DNA of 64,000 nucleotides from an uncultured Muribaculaceae bacterium (GTDB taxonomy: Bacteria; Bacteroidota; Bacteroidia; Bacteroidales; Muribaculaceae), in the NCBI GenBank assembly GCA_910579675.1, contig CAJTUF010000003.1, positions 62,001-126,000 on the forward strand, read 5' to 3'. Below the pieces are notes generated by a model that was not told the DNA's origin, did no database searches, and was given only the letters and a program-made list of their open reading frames with translations. Numbering within the stretch: position 1 is the stretch's first letter; each line of letters begins with the position of its first letter. The position numbers and the translations under genes were made by a program. Below are positions 9,318 to 17,873 of this stretch, piece after piece.

Positions 9318-10211
9318 ATGAACGAAAACACCATCAACAGCGAGCGCCCCTACAACGGCCCTCTCGTGAGCGGCTTTGCCGTGCTTTTTATCATCATCGT
9401 CATATTGGCGGCCATAGTAGCCTCCCTGACCTCCTCGGCCGAGCCAAGTGTGGGAGCCATGATCCTTTCTGTCGTCGGCATCGTAGCCATAGTCTTGGGG
9501 ATGAAAGGTTTTGTGATGCTTGAGCCGGGCGAGTCGATGGTGCTCATATTTTTCGGGCGCTACTCAGGCACCCTGCGTCGTGTAGGCTTTTCATGGATCA
9601 ATCCATTCATGACCAAGCGCAAGATCTCGCTTCGCCTGCGCAATCTCGACGTGGAGCCGATCAAGGTCAACGACCGTGTGGGCAATCCGGTGCTGATTGG
9701 CCTGGTGCTTGTGTGGCGCGTCAACGACACCTATCGAGCCGTGTTTGACATCGATTCAAATACCTCGCTGCCCTCGTTTGTGGCCATACAGAGTGATGCC
9801 GCCCTTCGCGAGGTGGCCGGACGTTTTGCCTATGACAATGAGACCACTTCGGCCCACGAGCTCACCCTGCGCGGCGGGGGCGAGGAGATAAACGATCTTC
9901 TTGAGAAGGCACTCAACGAGCGCCTTGCCATGGCCGGCATAGAGGTCAAGGAAGCACGACTCAACTATCTTGCGTATGCACCGGAGATTGCTGCGGTGAT
10001 GTTGCGCCGCCAGCAGGCCGCCGCCATTGTGTCGGCACGCGAGAAGATAGTTGAGGGCGCCGTGGGCATGGTGAAGCTCGCCCTCGACCATATTGAGAAA
10101 GATCAGGTGTGCACCCTCTCGGCCGAGGCCCGCGCCGCTATGGTGAGCAATCTTATGGTAGTGCTCTGCTCCGACGATGCCGCCACCCCGATGGTCAACA
10201 CCACCGCCTGA
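9318..10211 (+). CDS. SPFH (band 7/prohibitin-homology) domain membrane protein
   Basis: A 297-residue membrane-anchored SPFH protein. A TTG at 9279 would extend the frame, but the ATG at 9318 (MNENTINSERPYNG) is preferred. Two hydrophobic segments (about 15-35 and 45-65) precede the SPFH domain beginning FVMLEPGESMVLIFFGRY, with LRNLDVEPIKVNDRVGNPV and the Ala-rich helix with RRQQAAAIVSAREKIVEGA. Such proteins form oligomeric cages or microdomains and often recruit membrane proteases. It lies 35 bp after mfd and 43 bp before proC on the same strand, so a common transcript is plausible. No specific partner is visible. Confidence 0.85.
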   Translation: MNENTINSERPYNGPLVSGFAVLFIIIVILAAIVASLTSSAEPSVGAMILSVVGIVAIVLGMKGFVMLEPGESMVLIFFGRYSGTLRRVGFSWINPFMTKRKISLRLRNLDVEPIKVNDRVGNPVLIGLVLVWRVNDTYRAVFDIDSNTSLPSFVAIQSDAALREVAGRFAYDNETTSAHELTLRGGGEEINDLLEKALNERLAMAGIEVKEARLNYLAYAPEIAAVMLRRQQAAAIVSAREKIVEGAVGMVKLALDHIEKDQVCTLSAEARAAMVSNLMVVLCSDDAATPMVNTTA

Positions 10212-10254
10212 TGCCGGACCTCCCATTTCATCAACCATCATTATCCCATCCATC

Positions 10255-11031
10255 ATGACAACAGCTATTATCGGCATAGGCTCCATGGGCGGTGCCCTTG
10301 CCCGCGGATTTCTTGCTTCAGGCATGGAACCCTCGACTCTCATACTCTGCAACCGCACACCATCCAAGCTCGAACCATTCAAGGCGAGCGGCGCAGTGCT
10401 CACCACCGATTGCCACGAAGCCGCTCAAGCCGCCGATATCATACTGCTTGGAGTTGGCCACGACGATATTGAGGGTATGGTAGAGGAGATAGCCTCAATC
10501 GATCTCACCGGTAAGATTATAGTGTCGCTTGGAGCCGGTACAGGCACCGACACCATCCACGAGATAATCAGGATTGAAGGCGGCACACAACCTGCTGTGG
10601 CGGTGGCGATTCCCAATACAGCGGCAGCGGTGTGCAGGTCGACCACCTTCATAGCCTACGACAACTTCGACCCTGTCCCGGAGGTGGAGCAGCTGTTTGA
10701 GCGTGTAGGGAGCGTCACCACAGTCTTTGAGTCGGAGCTGCCCGTCTATACAGCTTTAGCCTCGTGTGGCATAGCCTTTGCGATGCGCTATATCCGCGCT
10801 GCCACAGTGGCCGGAGTGGAGCTGGGAGTGCGGGCATCGGAAGCGCAGCGCATAGTGGCCTCTACCGTTGCAGGCGCCGCAGCCCTGCTGAGTCAGGACG
10901 GAGTGCATGCCGAAGCGGAGATCGACAAGGTGACAACCGCCGGAGGCATCACAATACGCGGCCTCAACGCCATGGAAACCGCAGGCTTCACCGGCTCGGT
11001 GATCGCCGCCCACAAAGCCTGCCGGAAATAG
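10255..11031 (+). CDS. proC: Pyrroline-5-carboxylate reductase
   Basis: Final step of proline synthesis: NAD(P)H-dependent reduction of pyrroline-5-carboxylate; cytoplasmic. The product has 258 residues starting at ATG 10255. The frame is open from 10177, but that would overlap the SPFH gene. The Rossmann fingerprint is MTTAIIGIGSMGGALARG. Family motifs include PNTAAAVCRSTT, the helix SCGIAFAMRYI and the signature TTAGGITIRGLNAMETAGF near the C-terminus. The usual PNTP is PNTA here, a mild change. It is the last gene of the rightward string and is followed by a long inverted repeat. Confidence 0.93.
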   Translation: MTTAIIGIGSMGGALARGFLASGMEPSTLILCNRTPSKLEPFKASGAVLTTDCHEAAQAADIILLGVGHDDIEGMVEEIASIDLTGKIIVSLGAGTGTDTIHEIIRIEGGTQPAVAVAIPNTAAAVCRSTTFIAYDNFDPVPEVEQLFERVGSVTTVFESELPVYTALASCGIAFAMRYIRAATVAGVELGVRASEAQRIVASTVAGAAALLSQDGVHAEAEIDKVTTAGGITIRGLNAMETAGFTGSVIAAHKACRK

Positions 11032-11060
11032 CAGACATCATACAATGACCGATTGATCCA

Positions 11061-11106
11061 TGACCACATCCGTCAGTGCTCACTGTGGCATCGACGGGTG
11101 TGGTCA
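11061..11106. terminator. Long inverted repeat between convergent genes, probable bidirectional terminator
   Basis: TGACCACATCCGTC (11061-11074) pairs with GACGGGTGTGGTCA (11093-11106) over 14 bp with one G-U wobble. An inner AGTG/CACT lies in the loop. The 3' arm overlaps the stop codon of the leftward ATPase gene. There is no T-tract on either side, so termination strength is uncertain. Confidence 0.5.
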
Positions 11107-12426
11107 GGAGTCTTTGGCAAACTGAGTGATGAGCCGGTTGACAGCAAATAGCGGAACATTGTCCATCCAGTCTTGACTTATATAGCCTTTCATGGAAAAT
11201 CGGATGCCTCTCAGGCCGCTATCTGCTTTGTCGACCGTGATGAACTGCCTCAGCGACTTTGATTTTACATTTTCCTCAGCCTTGACCTCTATGGGTAGCA
11301 GATGCTTGCCGGCCTGGACTACAAAGTCAAGTTCCATCGTGGAATTTTCTTTGGAATAATACCCTGTCAACGTTTCAGGCACGGGCATGATCTGGGTGAG
11401 CACATAGTTTTCGGTAAAAGCCCCTTTATAGTCGGAGAAAACGTTGTTGCCTATCAGCATCATAGAGGGGGGAATCTGGGCCATAGCGCCCAATAGCCCA
11501 ACATCGAGTACAAACAGCTTGAATGTATCCTTGTCCATATAAAATGATATTGGCAGCCCTACCTTTGAAAGGCGGGGAATTTTGTAGACAAGGCCGGCAT
11601 CGACAAGCCATTGGATAGCGTTTTCGTATTCGGCGGCACGGGCTCCTTTTCTCAGAGCGCCGAATACAAACTTCTTGTTTTCTTTGGTCAGTTGCGAAGG
11701 GATTGACTCAAACACCAGTCGCGCCTTTGGGGTGTCCTTACCCGCGTGTTTGGCTATATCCGCTTCATAGGCCGATAATATATCGAGCTGTATCTTTCTG
11801 ACTGATGCGGGTGTATGACTATTGATAAATTCACCTACGGCCTCAGGCATACCTCCCACAAAATAATACTGGCGAAGCAGTTCGATATAGTTGGGTAGCA
11901 GGGAATTGACCAAATTGTGTTGGGCCGGATCTTGGAGGACTGAGAGCATTTTGTCCTCTCCCATGGCCTCGATAAATTCATCGAATGTCATAGGATACAT
12001 GTGCAGGATGTTGACTTTGCCTGTAGGAAACGGCTTTCCCGCCATATTCATCACACCCAGCAGCGATCCGGCAGTAACGATAAATATCCCCGGGGCATCT
12101 TCACAAAAATACTTTAACGAAGCAACTACGTCGGGCACCTCCTGAATCTCGTCAAGGAAAATCAGAGTCTTGCCCTCTGTTATCTCCTGACCGCTGAGAG
12201 CCGACAGACCGAGTAAAATACGGCTTACATCTTTATCCTCGGCAAAGAGAGTCTCAATTGCCTGATTTTTATAGCAATTGATATATACCAGATTGTCGAA
12301 TTCGTTGCGGCCAAACTCTTTAAGGATGTAAGTCTTGCCTACCTGACGTGCTCCATAGAGCATCATTGGTTTCCGGTTGGCAGATGCTTTCCACTCCAAT
12401 AGCTGTCGGTAAATGCTTCGCTTCAT
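11104..12426 (-). CDS. AAA-family ATPase with DUF4143 C-terminal domain
   Basis: A 440-residue ATPase. Walker A is GARQVGKT (25-32) and Walker B is TLIFLDEIQE (87-96). The C-terminal half, including YYSKENSTMELDFVVQAGKH and LLPIEVKAEENVKSKSLRQF, resembles DUF4143, whose D-E-K pattern recalls a PD-(D/E)XK nuclease fold. The family is abundant and mobile in Bacteroidota genomes, and its function is not established. The gene stands alone and leftward. Upstream it carries an array of five 33-bp-phased repeats that overlaps its promoter. It is more AT-rich than neighbouring housekeeping genes, which suggests acquisition. Confidence 0.9.
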   Translation of the reverse strand: MKRSIYRQLLEWKASANRKPMMLYGARQVGKTYILKEFGRNEFDNLVYINCYKNQAIETLFAEDKDVSRILLGLSALSGQEITEGKTLIFLDEIQEVPDVVASLKYFCEDAPGIFIVTAGSLLGVMNMAGKPFPTGKVNILHMYPMTFDEFIEAMGEDKMLSVLQDPAQHNLVNSLLPNYIELLRQYYFVGGMPEAVGEFINSHTPASVRKIQLDILSAYEADIAKHAGKDTPKARLVFESIPSQLTKENKKFVFGALRKGARAAEYENAIQWLVDAGLVYKIPRLSKVGLPISFYMDKDTFKLFVLDVGLLGAMAQIPPSMMLIGNNVFSDYKGAFTENYVLTQIMPVPETLTGYYSKENSTMELDFVVQAGKHLLPIEVKAEENVKSKSLRQFITVDKADSGLRGIRFSMKGYISQDWMDNVPLFAVNRLITQFAKDS

Positions 12427-12452
12427 ATAGTCGGTTTATTGATATACTGATG

Positions 12453-12484
12453 CAAAAATACATTTTTATGGGGGAATAATCAAA
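12453..12484 (-). promoter_or_regulatory. Promoter of the AAA/DUF4143 ATPase gene
   Basis: On the minus strand, TTTG (12481-12484), a 20-bp spacer, then TATTTTTG (12453-12460) matches the Bacteroidota consensus. The ATG at 12426 is about 23 nt downstream of the expected start. The spacer is exactly one copy of the repeated element described at 12460-12608. Confidence 0.75.
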
Positions 12485-12608
12485 GATATTACACATTTTT
12501 ATGGGGGAATAATCAAAGATATTACACATTTTTATGGGGGAATAAATGCTGTTGTTCTACATTTTTATGAGGGAATAAGTGTGGCAACGCAACATTTTTG
12601 TTGGCTTA
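12460..12608. repeat. Tandem 33-bp-period repeats overlapping a promoter
   Basis: The core ATTTTTATGGGGGAATAA recurs with a strict 33-bp period. Units begin (ACATTTTT) at 12460, 12493, 12526, 12559 and 12592. The first two full 31-bp units are identical and include CAAAGATATT. Unit three keeps the core, unit four has GAGGG for GGGGG, and unit five retains only ACATTTTT..GGCTTA. They read as a phased operator or promoter array for the leftward ATPase gene. Confidence 0.85.
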
Positions 12609-12713
12609 TGGTTGGCGGAAGCGATAGAACCAAAGCCGCATCATCATCGACGGCTCACGAGTAAAGCGTGTAATCGTCTGATAGTCATGGATGTTGAATT
12701 AGTGGAGGTTTTG

Positions 12714-12745
12714 TTTGGCTGTTTCAAATAAAACCACTATTTTTG
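12714..12745 (+). promoter_or_regulatory. Promoter of the PNGase F-like gene
   Basis: TTTG (12714-12717), a 20-bp spacer, then TATTTTTG (12738-12745) is a full Bacteroidota promoter. The predicted leader to ATG 12771 is about 22 nt. Confidence 0.75.
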
Positions 12746-12770
12746 TATCTATGAAAATAATTGTAAACCA

Positions 12771-14486
12771 ATGAACTTACAGACCATGAGAAAAATCATA
12801 GGCGGCGTGATGGCCGTGGTGATGATGGCGCTGATGACCACTCAGGCGGCTTTTGCGCAGAATTATCCCAAAAAGCTACGCAAGGACAAGACTATCGAGG
12901 TGACCTACCAATCGTCGTATAAAGGCAACGTGTCGGGTGTGCGCACACTGATGAGCGTGAGCGGCGATCAGGCGCGTATTTCGACCCTCCTCCCCGACGG
13001 CGTCGCGCCCCGCCCCAATAGTCTTGTGCAGACCACTTATATCGACTATGCCACCGACCGCTGGTATAAGACCGCTATCCTGCCCGATGGCGACGAGATC
13101 TCGTCGGTCAAGGAATTTGTACCCGACAAGGGATTTACCATCCAGCGCGAGGAGAAGTTGCTCGGGATGCAGTGTAAGGTGGCACGTACAATCATCAACT
13201 CCAACACGATCGAGGTGTGGTATACCACCGACCTCCCCTTCAGCGGCACCCCGCAGCCCAATGTGGGAGTCCCTGCGGGTCTGGTGCTCAAGGTGGTGCG
13301 CAATGGCGACACCGCGCAGGAGGCGGTGGCCATAACCGGATCGCGGGAGGCCGCGGCGCTTCTGCCTGAGTCGTGGGGCCGCACTCTCAACGATCCCGAA
13401 TATCTCTACACCATCAATCAGAGCGGAGTGATAAAGGTGCCGGTGTTTGACCAGCAGCGCATCAACTTCTCGGGCGCCAAGCTGCCCGACACGTTGACCG
13501 ACAGCGAGATCTACAATGCCGGAGGCGGCACTATAATCCTGCGCAAGGTGCAGCTGCCCGACTCGGCCGAGGTGGCCGGGCGCGACATTTTTGCCGAAGT
13601 GGTGCAATATTCCGACGGCGATGCCTACGACCGCACCGGGTCGATATTTGTGGTGCCTACCGACCGCAAGCAGTCGTTTATCGACGCGCTGCGCGATCTG
13701 AAATCGGTGCCCGGATTTATGGCAGCCGACAGCGTGACATACCACGGACTGGTGTCGACCCCCGGCTATGAGGTGCCTCTTGAGCTGATGCGATTCTTCA
13801 CCGGCTTTGGTGTAAGAGCCTACAACCACAATCAGGTGCCCGGACAGGAATGGGTCGACTCGGTGCTCTACAAGAGCGAGATCACCAACCTCGCCTCCCA
13901 TCTGAGCGGCGAGCAATGGGTGGGAGCATATATCGGCAACTGGGATGGCAATGGCCACAAGCTATCGCTCAATCTCAAGTATTATCCAGGCGGAGAGCGC
14001 AAGCAATTCACGGCGGTGCCTCTCTTCAACACTGTCAACTATCTTGAACAGGCCGGCCAGCCCTACCCCATCTTTATGCTCAACGACTCCCTCACCGTGG
14101 AGTTTACTCTGGATCATGATGTGGAGAATGCCTATCTCGACTACACCACCACCGGCCACGGCGGCTGGGGCGGCGGCGACGAGTTTAACCAGAAGATCAA
14201 CACCATCTTGCTCGACGGAGAGAAGGTGATATCGTTTATCCCGTGGCGCGAGGACTGCGGCACCTACCGCAACTGGAATCCCTGCTCGGGCAACTTCTCC
14301 AATGGTCTGAGCTCATCGGATCTGAGCCGCTCCAACTGGTGTCCGGCCACCGTGACCAATCCCGAATATATCTATCTCGGCAATCTCCCGGCTGGCAAGC
14401 ACACCATCACAGTAGCTATCCCGCAGGGCGCTCCTGCCGGAGGCAGCAACAGCTACTGGTGCATCTCAGGCACCCTGCTCTATTGA
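12771..14486 (+). CDS. Secreted PNGase F-like protein (peptide-N-glycosidase family)
   Basis: A 571-residue exported protein that may remove N-glycans from glycoproteins. The signal peptide ends near AAFAQ-N; the Met at 12786 is an alternative start. Residues about 30-200 resemble the GLPGLI-type N-terminal region (GVPAGLVLKVVRNG). The C-terminal half matches PNGase F landmarks. AYDRTGSIFVVP parallels the EWDRYANVYV strand that holds the catalytic Asp60. GHGGWGGGDEFNQKI parallels the WGH...AEW segment that holds Glu206. The stretch WREDC, NP, RSNWCPATV parallels GCSANP and DRAGWCPGM. Retention of these residues suggests activity, which is inferred. A promoter is present and the gene is monocistronic, ending in a bidirectional terminator. 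Confidence 0.8.
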   Translation: MNLQTMRKIIGGVMAVVMMALMTTQAAFAQNYPKKLRKDKTIEVTYQSSYKGNVSGVRTLMSVSGDQARISTLLPDGVAPRPNSLVQTTYIDYATDRWYKTAILPDGDEISSVKEFVPDKGFTIQREEKLLGMQCKVARTIINSNTIEVWYTTDLPFSGTPQPNVGVPAGLVLKVVRNGDTAQEAVAITGSREAAALLPESWGRTLNDPEYLYTINQSGVIKVPVFDQQRINFSGAKLPDTLTDSEIYNAGGGTIILRKVQLPDSAEVAGRDIFAEVVQYSDGDAYDRTGSIFVVPTDRKQSFIDALRDLKSVPGFMAADSVTYHGLVSTPGYEVPLELMRFFTGFGVRAYNHNQVPGQEWVDSVLYKSEITNLASHLSGEQWVGAYIGNWDGNGHKLSLNLKYYPGGERKQFTAVPLFNTVNYLEQAGQPYPIFMLNDSLTVEFTLDHDVENAYLDYTTTGHGGWGGGDEFNQKINTILLDGEKVISFIPWREDCGTYRNWNPCSGNFSNGLSSSDLSRSNWCPATVTNPEYIYLGNLPAGKHTITVAIPQGAPAGGSNSYWCISGTLLY

Positions 14487-14510
14487 TCGAAAAATCTTTA
14501 GTATCCTGCA

Positions 14511-14559
14511 AACCGCCGGCCCGGCGACACGATATGCGCGTGTTGCCGGGCCGGTGGTT
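14511..14559. terminator. Bidirectional hairpin between convergent genes
   Basis: AACCGCCGGCCCGGC (14511-14525) pairs with GCCGGGCCGGTGGTT (14545-14559) over 15 bp with one wobble. It separates the PNGase-like gene from the leftward beta-propeller lipoprotein gene. Confidence 0.8.
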
Positions 14560-14580
14560 GTTTGCAGACCGATGATGACG

Positions 14581-15675
14581 TTATCTGATCTTCACGGTAA
14601 ATATGGCGGGATTGGAGTCGTCGGAGCCTTTGAGGTCACACATGCTCTCTTCGGAAGCTATGAAGTAGAAGGTGTCGCCGGAAGAGTAAGATGTGGGCTC
14701 AAGATAGACCGTCTGGCCATCGACGGAGAAAGGCACTCCTCGGGTGCCGCTCCCTTCGGGCGACGACAGTGAGGCCACAAGGGCTCCTGTGGATCGGTCG
14801 AAGAAGCTAATGCAGGAGCGCCCCTCCCTGATGAACCATGCGAGATAATACTTGCTGTTGAAGAGGAAGTTGGGGTCGACAAACTCTTTCAGGCGCTCAT
14901 ATTCGAGGGCGCGGTTCATTTCGTCGGGTGTGCGGTAACGGCCGAGATCGACCGCAGCGAGAGGCTTCAGGCCCTCGCGTGGATCGGTCACGCTGTAGAT
15001 GCTGTCGTTCCAGTAGATTATGGCCTCGGAGCCGGAGGTGTAGATGCCGGGGGAGTAGGCTGCGCGTCCGCCGGGAACCTCAAAGATGAGGTGGCGCAGC
15101 TGTGTGGGCATCGAGTCGGTGACTTCGAGATTTGAGTCGAGATAATAGAATGTTATGTCGGGCTTAGTGAAAGCGTTGCTCGCGGCGATCCACTTGCTGC
15201 CCAACGGGTGGATGAAGGAGAGGCCGGCCAAGGTGTCGCACCCCTCAAACTGTCCGGATGCGGAGTAGCGGAAAGCGCCGTAGTCGTTGGTCGACGACAG
15301 GGCGATCCATCCGCGTGTGGCCGGATTGGCTGTAAAAGAGGCATACCGGCCATACTCGCCGGGCCCGTTACCTTGACGGTCAAATGAAGATATGCACTGT
15401 CCGGATGGCTTGAAGATCATCATCCGCGACGAGGCTAAGTAGTAGTTGCCGTCGATTATGGCGGAGAGATCGGTAAAGCCGTCCAGGAGGGTGGAGTCGG
15501 TCATGGCCGGGTCGAGCACCATCTTCACGTCGAAAAGCGATTCCGTATCGGATGAGGATGGAGTGTCGACCACCGAAGCTATGTCGATGGTGGGGACCGG
15601 GGTGGGGCCGGTGCCGCCGCAAGAGGTCAGGAGGGCCGTCAGAGCGGTGAACGCTGCGAGTCGGAGACTGAGCAT
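14581..15675 (-). CDS. 6-bladed beta-propeller lipoprotein
   Basis: A 364-residue lipoprotein. The signal peptide ends in ALLTSC with the modified Cys at residue 19. The mature N-terminus PTIDIASVVD and the motif GNGPGEY at about 102-108 match the other propeller proteins in the window. The C-terminal strand DDSNPAIFTVKI is also shared with the 19442 protein (EDANPAFVALTL). The fold is therefore assigned by shared motifs; no catalytic signature is visible. It is monocistronic, convergent with the PNGase-like gene and divergent from pyrH. A role in the cell envelope is inferred from the lipobox only. Confidence 0.82.
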   Translation of the reverse strand: MLSLRLAAFTALTALLTSCGGTGPTPVPTIDIASVVDTPSSSDTESLFDVKMVLDPAMTDSTLLDGFTDLSAIIDGNYYLASSRMMIFKPSGQCISSFDRQGNGPGEYGRYASFTANPATRGWIALSSTNDYGAFRYSASGQFEGCDTLAGLSFIHPLGSKWIAASNAFTKPDITFYYLDSNLEVTDSMPTQLRHLIFEVPGGRAAYSPGIYTSGSEAIIYWNDSIYSVTDPREGLKPLAAVDLGRYRTPDEMNRALEYERLKEFVDPNFLFNSKYYLAWFIREGRSCISFFDRSTGALVASLSSPEGSGTRGVPFSVDGQTVYLEPTSYSSGDTFYFIASEESMCDLKGSDDSNPAIFTVKIR

Positions 15676-15710
15676 AAGTGAGTGGTGATAAGAAAAAAAT
15701 GTTGATAGCG

Positions 15711-15718
15711 CAAAGGTA
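15711..15718 (-). promoter_or_regulatory. -7 box for the leftward beta-propeller lipoprotein gene
   Basis: The minus strand reads TACCTTTG, a match to TAnnTTTG, 36 bp before the ATG at 15675. No TTTG was found at the expected -33 spacing. Confidence 0.5.
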
Positions 15719-15765
15719 AGGTTTTTTTATTAAAGGGTGATGGCGGCATTACGGAAAGTAATTAT

Positions 15766-15773
15766 TATCTTTG
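15766..15773 (+). promoter_or_regulatory. -7 box for the pyrH-frr operon
   Basis: TATCTTTG is the consensus -7 element. It lies inside the longer open frame from 15737, so translation must begin at the ATG at 15818. A -33 TTTG is not evident. Confidence 0.55.
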
Positions 15774-15817
15774 CACATTGCTCCTTAGCAGCACAACCCG
15801 AAAATCAACCCACATCC

Positions 15818-16531
15818 ATGACCACATATCATCGCATATTATTGAAGCTCAGCGGCGAGTCGCTTATGGGCCATCGCGGCTACGGTATTGATCCCGAACG
15901 ACTTGGGCAGTATGCCCGCCAGATAGCCGACGAGTCGGCGCGCGGCATCCAGATAGCCATAGTGATAGGCGGCGGCAATATATTCCGCGGCCTCTCGGGC
16001 GCAGCCCAGGGCTTCGACCGTGTGAAAGGCGACCAGATGGGAATGCTCGCCACCGTGATCAACTCGCTTGCCCTCTGCTCGGCCCTCGAGGCCATAGGGT
16101 GCCGTAGCCGTGTGCTGACGGCCATCAATATGTATCCGATCGGCGAGCAGTATTCGCCCCGCAAGGCCATCGAGTGTCTGGAAGCGGGCGAGGTAGTGAT
16201 ACTTGCCGGAGGAACCGGTTGCCCCTACTTCACCACCGATACCGGAGCGGCGCTCCGCGGAGTGGAGATCAAGGCCGACGCCATGATGAAGGGTACCCGT
16301 GTGGACGGCATCTACACCGCCGATCCCGAGAAAGATCCCACGGCCACCAAGTTTGACCGCATCACCTACGACGAGGTGTATCGCCGGGGCCTGAAGGTGA
16401 TGGATCTCACCGCCACCGCCCTCTGTATGGAAAATGATCTGCCCATAGTGGTGTTTGACATGGACACAGTGGGCAATCTGGCCAAGGTGCTCGGCGGCGA
16501 GCCTATCGGCACAGTGGTGTATAAAGGATAA
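15818..16531 (+). CDS. pyrH: UMP kinase
   Basis: Phosphorylates UMP to UDP with ATP; a hexameric cytoplasmic enzyme of pyrimidine nucleotide synthesis. The product has 237 residues from ATG 15818 (MTTYHRILLKLSGESLMG). The amino-acid-kinase fold motifs are LLKLSGESL, IVIGGGNIFRG, the UMP-binding DQMGMLATVINSLAL and GGTGCPYFTTDTGAALRG, then VDGIYTADPEKDP and VMDLTATALC. It is first in a rightward set with frr (28 bp gap) and a cytidylate-kinase-like gene (7 bp gap). The pyrH-frr pairing is common in bacteria. Confidence 0.97.
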   Translation: MTTYHRILLKLSGESLMGHRGYGIDPERLGQYARQIADESARGIQIAIVIGGGNIFRGLSGAAQGFDRVKGDQMGMLATVINSLALCSALEAIGCRSRVLTAINMYPIGEQYSPRKAIECLEAGEVVILAGGTGCPYFTTDTGAALRGVEIKADAMMKGTRVDGIYTADPEKDPTATKFDRITYDEVYRRGLKVMDLTATALCMENDLPIVVFDMDTVGNLAKVLGGEPIGTVVYKG

Positions 16532-16559
16532 TACGAAACAATTATTTAAGACTCACAAT

Positions 16560-17117
16560 ATGGAAACAAAACCTTATCTCGACGGCGCACGCGACAAGAT
16601 GGAGCTGGCCGTTGCCTATCTCGACGAAGCGCTGGCACGCATCCGCGCCGGCAAGGCCAATCCCAAGATCCTCGACGGCGTCCGCGTGGAATATTACGGC
16701 TCGCTGGTGCCGCTGTCGAATGTGGCCAACATCGCCACTCCCGACGCCCGCACCATCACCATCACGCCGTGGGAGAAGGCCATGTTCAAGGAGATCGAGA
16801 AGGCCATCATCAATTCGGAGGTGGGTATCACTCCCGAAAACAACGGCGAGGTGATCCGTCTGGGTATTCCGCCCCTCACCGAAGAGCGCCGCAAAAATCT
16901 GGTTAAGCAGAGCAAGGCCGAGGCCGAGCAGGCCAAGGTGTCGGTGCGCGGCGCCCGTCGCGACGCCATCGACGCACTCAAGAAAGCTGTCAAGCAGGGC
17001 ATGCCCGAAGATGTGGAGAAGGATGCCGAAAATGAGGTGCAGAAGCTCCACGACCGCTTCCTCAAGCAGATCGACGATCTGTTTGCAGCCAAGGAAAAAG
17101 AAATCCTGACCGTCTGA
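16560..17117 (+). CDS. frr: Ribosome recycling factor
   Basis: Splits post-termination ribosomes together with EF-G. It is 185 residues from ATG 16560, the standard family length; the frame is open further upstream but would overlap pyrH. Motifs visible are ALARIRAGKANPKILDGVRV, YYGSLVPLSNVANI, ITPWEKAMFKEIEKAI and the C-terminal three-helix bundle ending in KEKEILTV. It lies between pyrH and the cytidylate-kinase-like gene in one apparent operon. Confidence 0.97.
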   Translation: METKPYLDGARDKMELAVAYLDEALARIRAGKANPKILDGVRVEYYGSLVPLSNVANIATPDARTITITPWEKAMFKEIEKAIINSEVGITPENNGEVIRLGIPPLTEERRKNLVKQSKAEAEQAKVSVRGARRDAIDALKKAVKQGMPEDVEKDAENEVQKLHDRFLKQIDDLFAAKEKEILTV

Positions 17118-17124
17118 TCCGGCG

Positions 17125-17784
17125 ATGGACAAGCCTTTCCTGCCGGCGCCCGACAGCCGCGTGGTGATCACGGTGGGGCGGCAGTTTGGCAGCGGTGGCC
17201 GCGAGTTTGGCCTCCGTCTGGCCACCCGCTACGGCCTGAAATACTACGACAAGGAGCTGCTCTCCGAGGCAGCCCGACGCTCAGGTGTGGCCCGCGAGTT
17301 TTTTGAGAAGAGCGATGAACGGGCCCCATCGTTTGTCGACGGCCTCTTCTCCTTTGCCGTAGGGATGAATCCTCTGAGCTATTTCCAGGGCTCCACCGCC
17401 ATAGGCGACGACTCGATATACCGCGCCCAGAGCGACTTTATCCATCAGCTGGCCCATCAGGAGAGCTGCGTCATCGTGGGCCGCACGGCCGACTATGTGC
17501 TCCGCGACGATCCACATCTGGTGTCGATCTTTGTCCATGCCGATGAGGATGATGCCATAGAGCGCATATGCCGCCGCGAGCCTGAGCTGACACGCGACAA
17601 GGCGCGGTCGCGCATGAACCGCATCAACCGTCTGCGGGCCAACTACTACAACTTCTACACCGACAAGACCTGGGGCGCGGCAGCGAGCTACGACCTCACA
17701 TTCAACACCTCGCTGCTCCCCATGGATCAGTTGGTGGAATTTACGGCCGACTATATCCGCCGCCGCTTCGGCATAGAGCTCTGA
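17125..17784 (+). CDS. Cytidylate kinase-like family protein
   Basis: A 219-residue P-loop protein of the cytidylate-kinase-like family (PF13189 type) rather than classical Cmk. The P-loop is ITVGRQFGSGGREFG (about 14-28). VIVGRTADYVLRD and the Arg-rich lid ICRREPELTRDKARSRMN (about 150-170) followed by RANYYNFYTDKTWG are family hallmarks. The precise nucleotide substrate is not known. It starts 7 bp after frr, making it the third gene of the pyrH-frr transcript, which fits a nucleotide-metabolism role. The transcript ends at a perfect 23-bp hairpin. Confidence 0.88.
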   Translation: MDKPFLPAPDSRVVITVGRQFGSGGREFGLRLATRYGLKYYDKELLSEAARRSGVAREFFEKSDERAPSFVDGLFSFAVGMNPLSYFQGSTAIGDDSIYRAQSDFIHQLAHQESCVIVGRTADYVLRDDPHLVSIFVHADEDDAIERICRREPELTRDKARSRMNRINRLRANYYNFYTDKTWGAAASYDLTFNTSLLPMDQLVEFTADYIRRRFGIEL

Positions 17785-17809
17785 GCTCCGCAGGCCGGGC
17801 ATGATCGCA

Positions 17810-17861
17810 GATACACAGAGCCCCTCGGCAACGACGCTGTTGCCGAGGGGCTCTGTGTATC
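17810..17861. terminator. Perfect 23-bp hairpin between convergent genes
   Basis: Positions 17810-17832 and 17839-17861 are exact reverse complements around a 6-nt loop (GACGCT). The arm core is AGAGCCCCTCGGCAAC. It separates the pyrH operon from the leftward serpin gene and has no T-tract. Confidence 0.75.
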
Positions 17862-17873
17862 GCTGTGTCAGGC

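Noticed and set aside
12460..12608. CRISPR-like array
   Set aside because: The units are contiguous near-identical repeats with almost no unique spacer, and they overlap a promoter; no cas genes are nearby.
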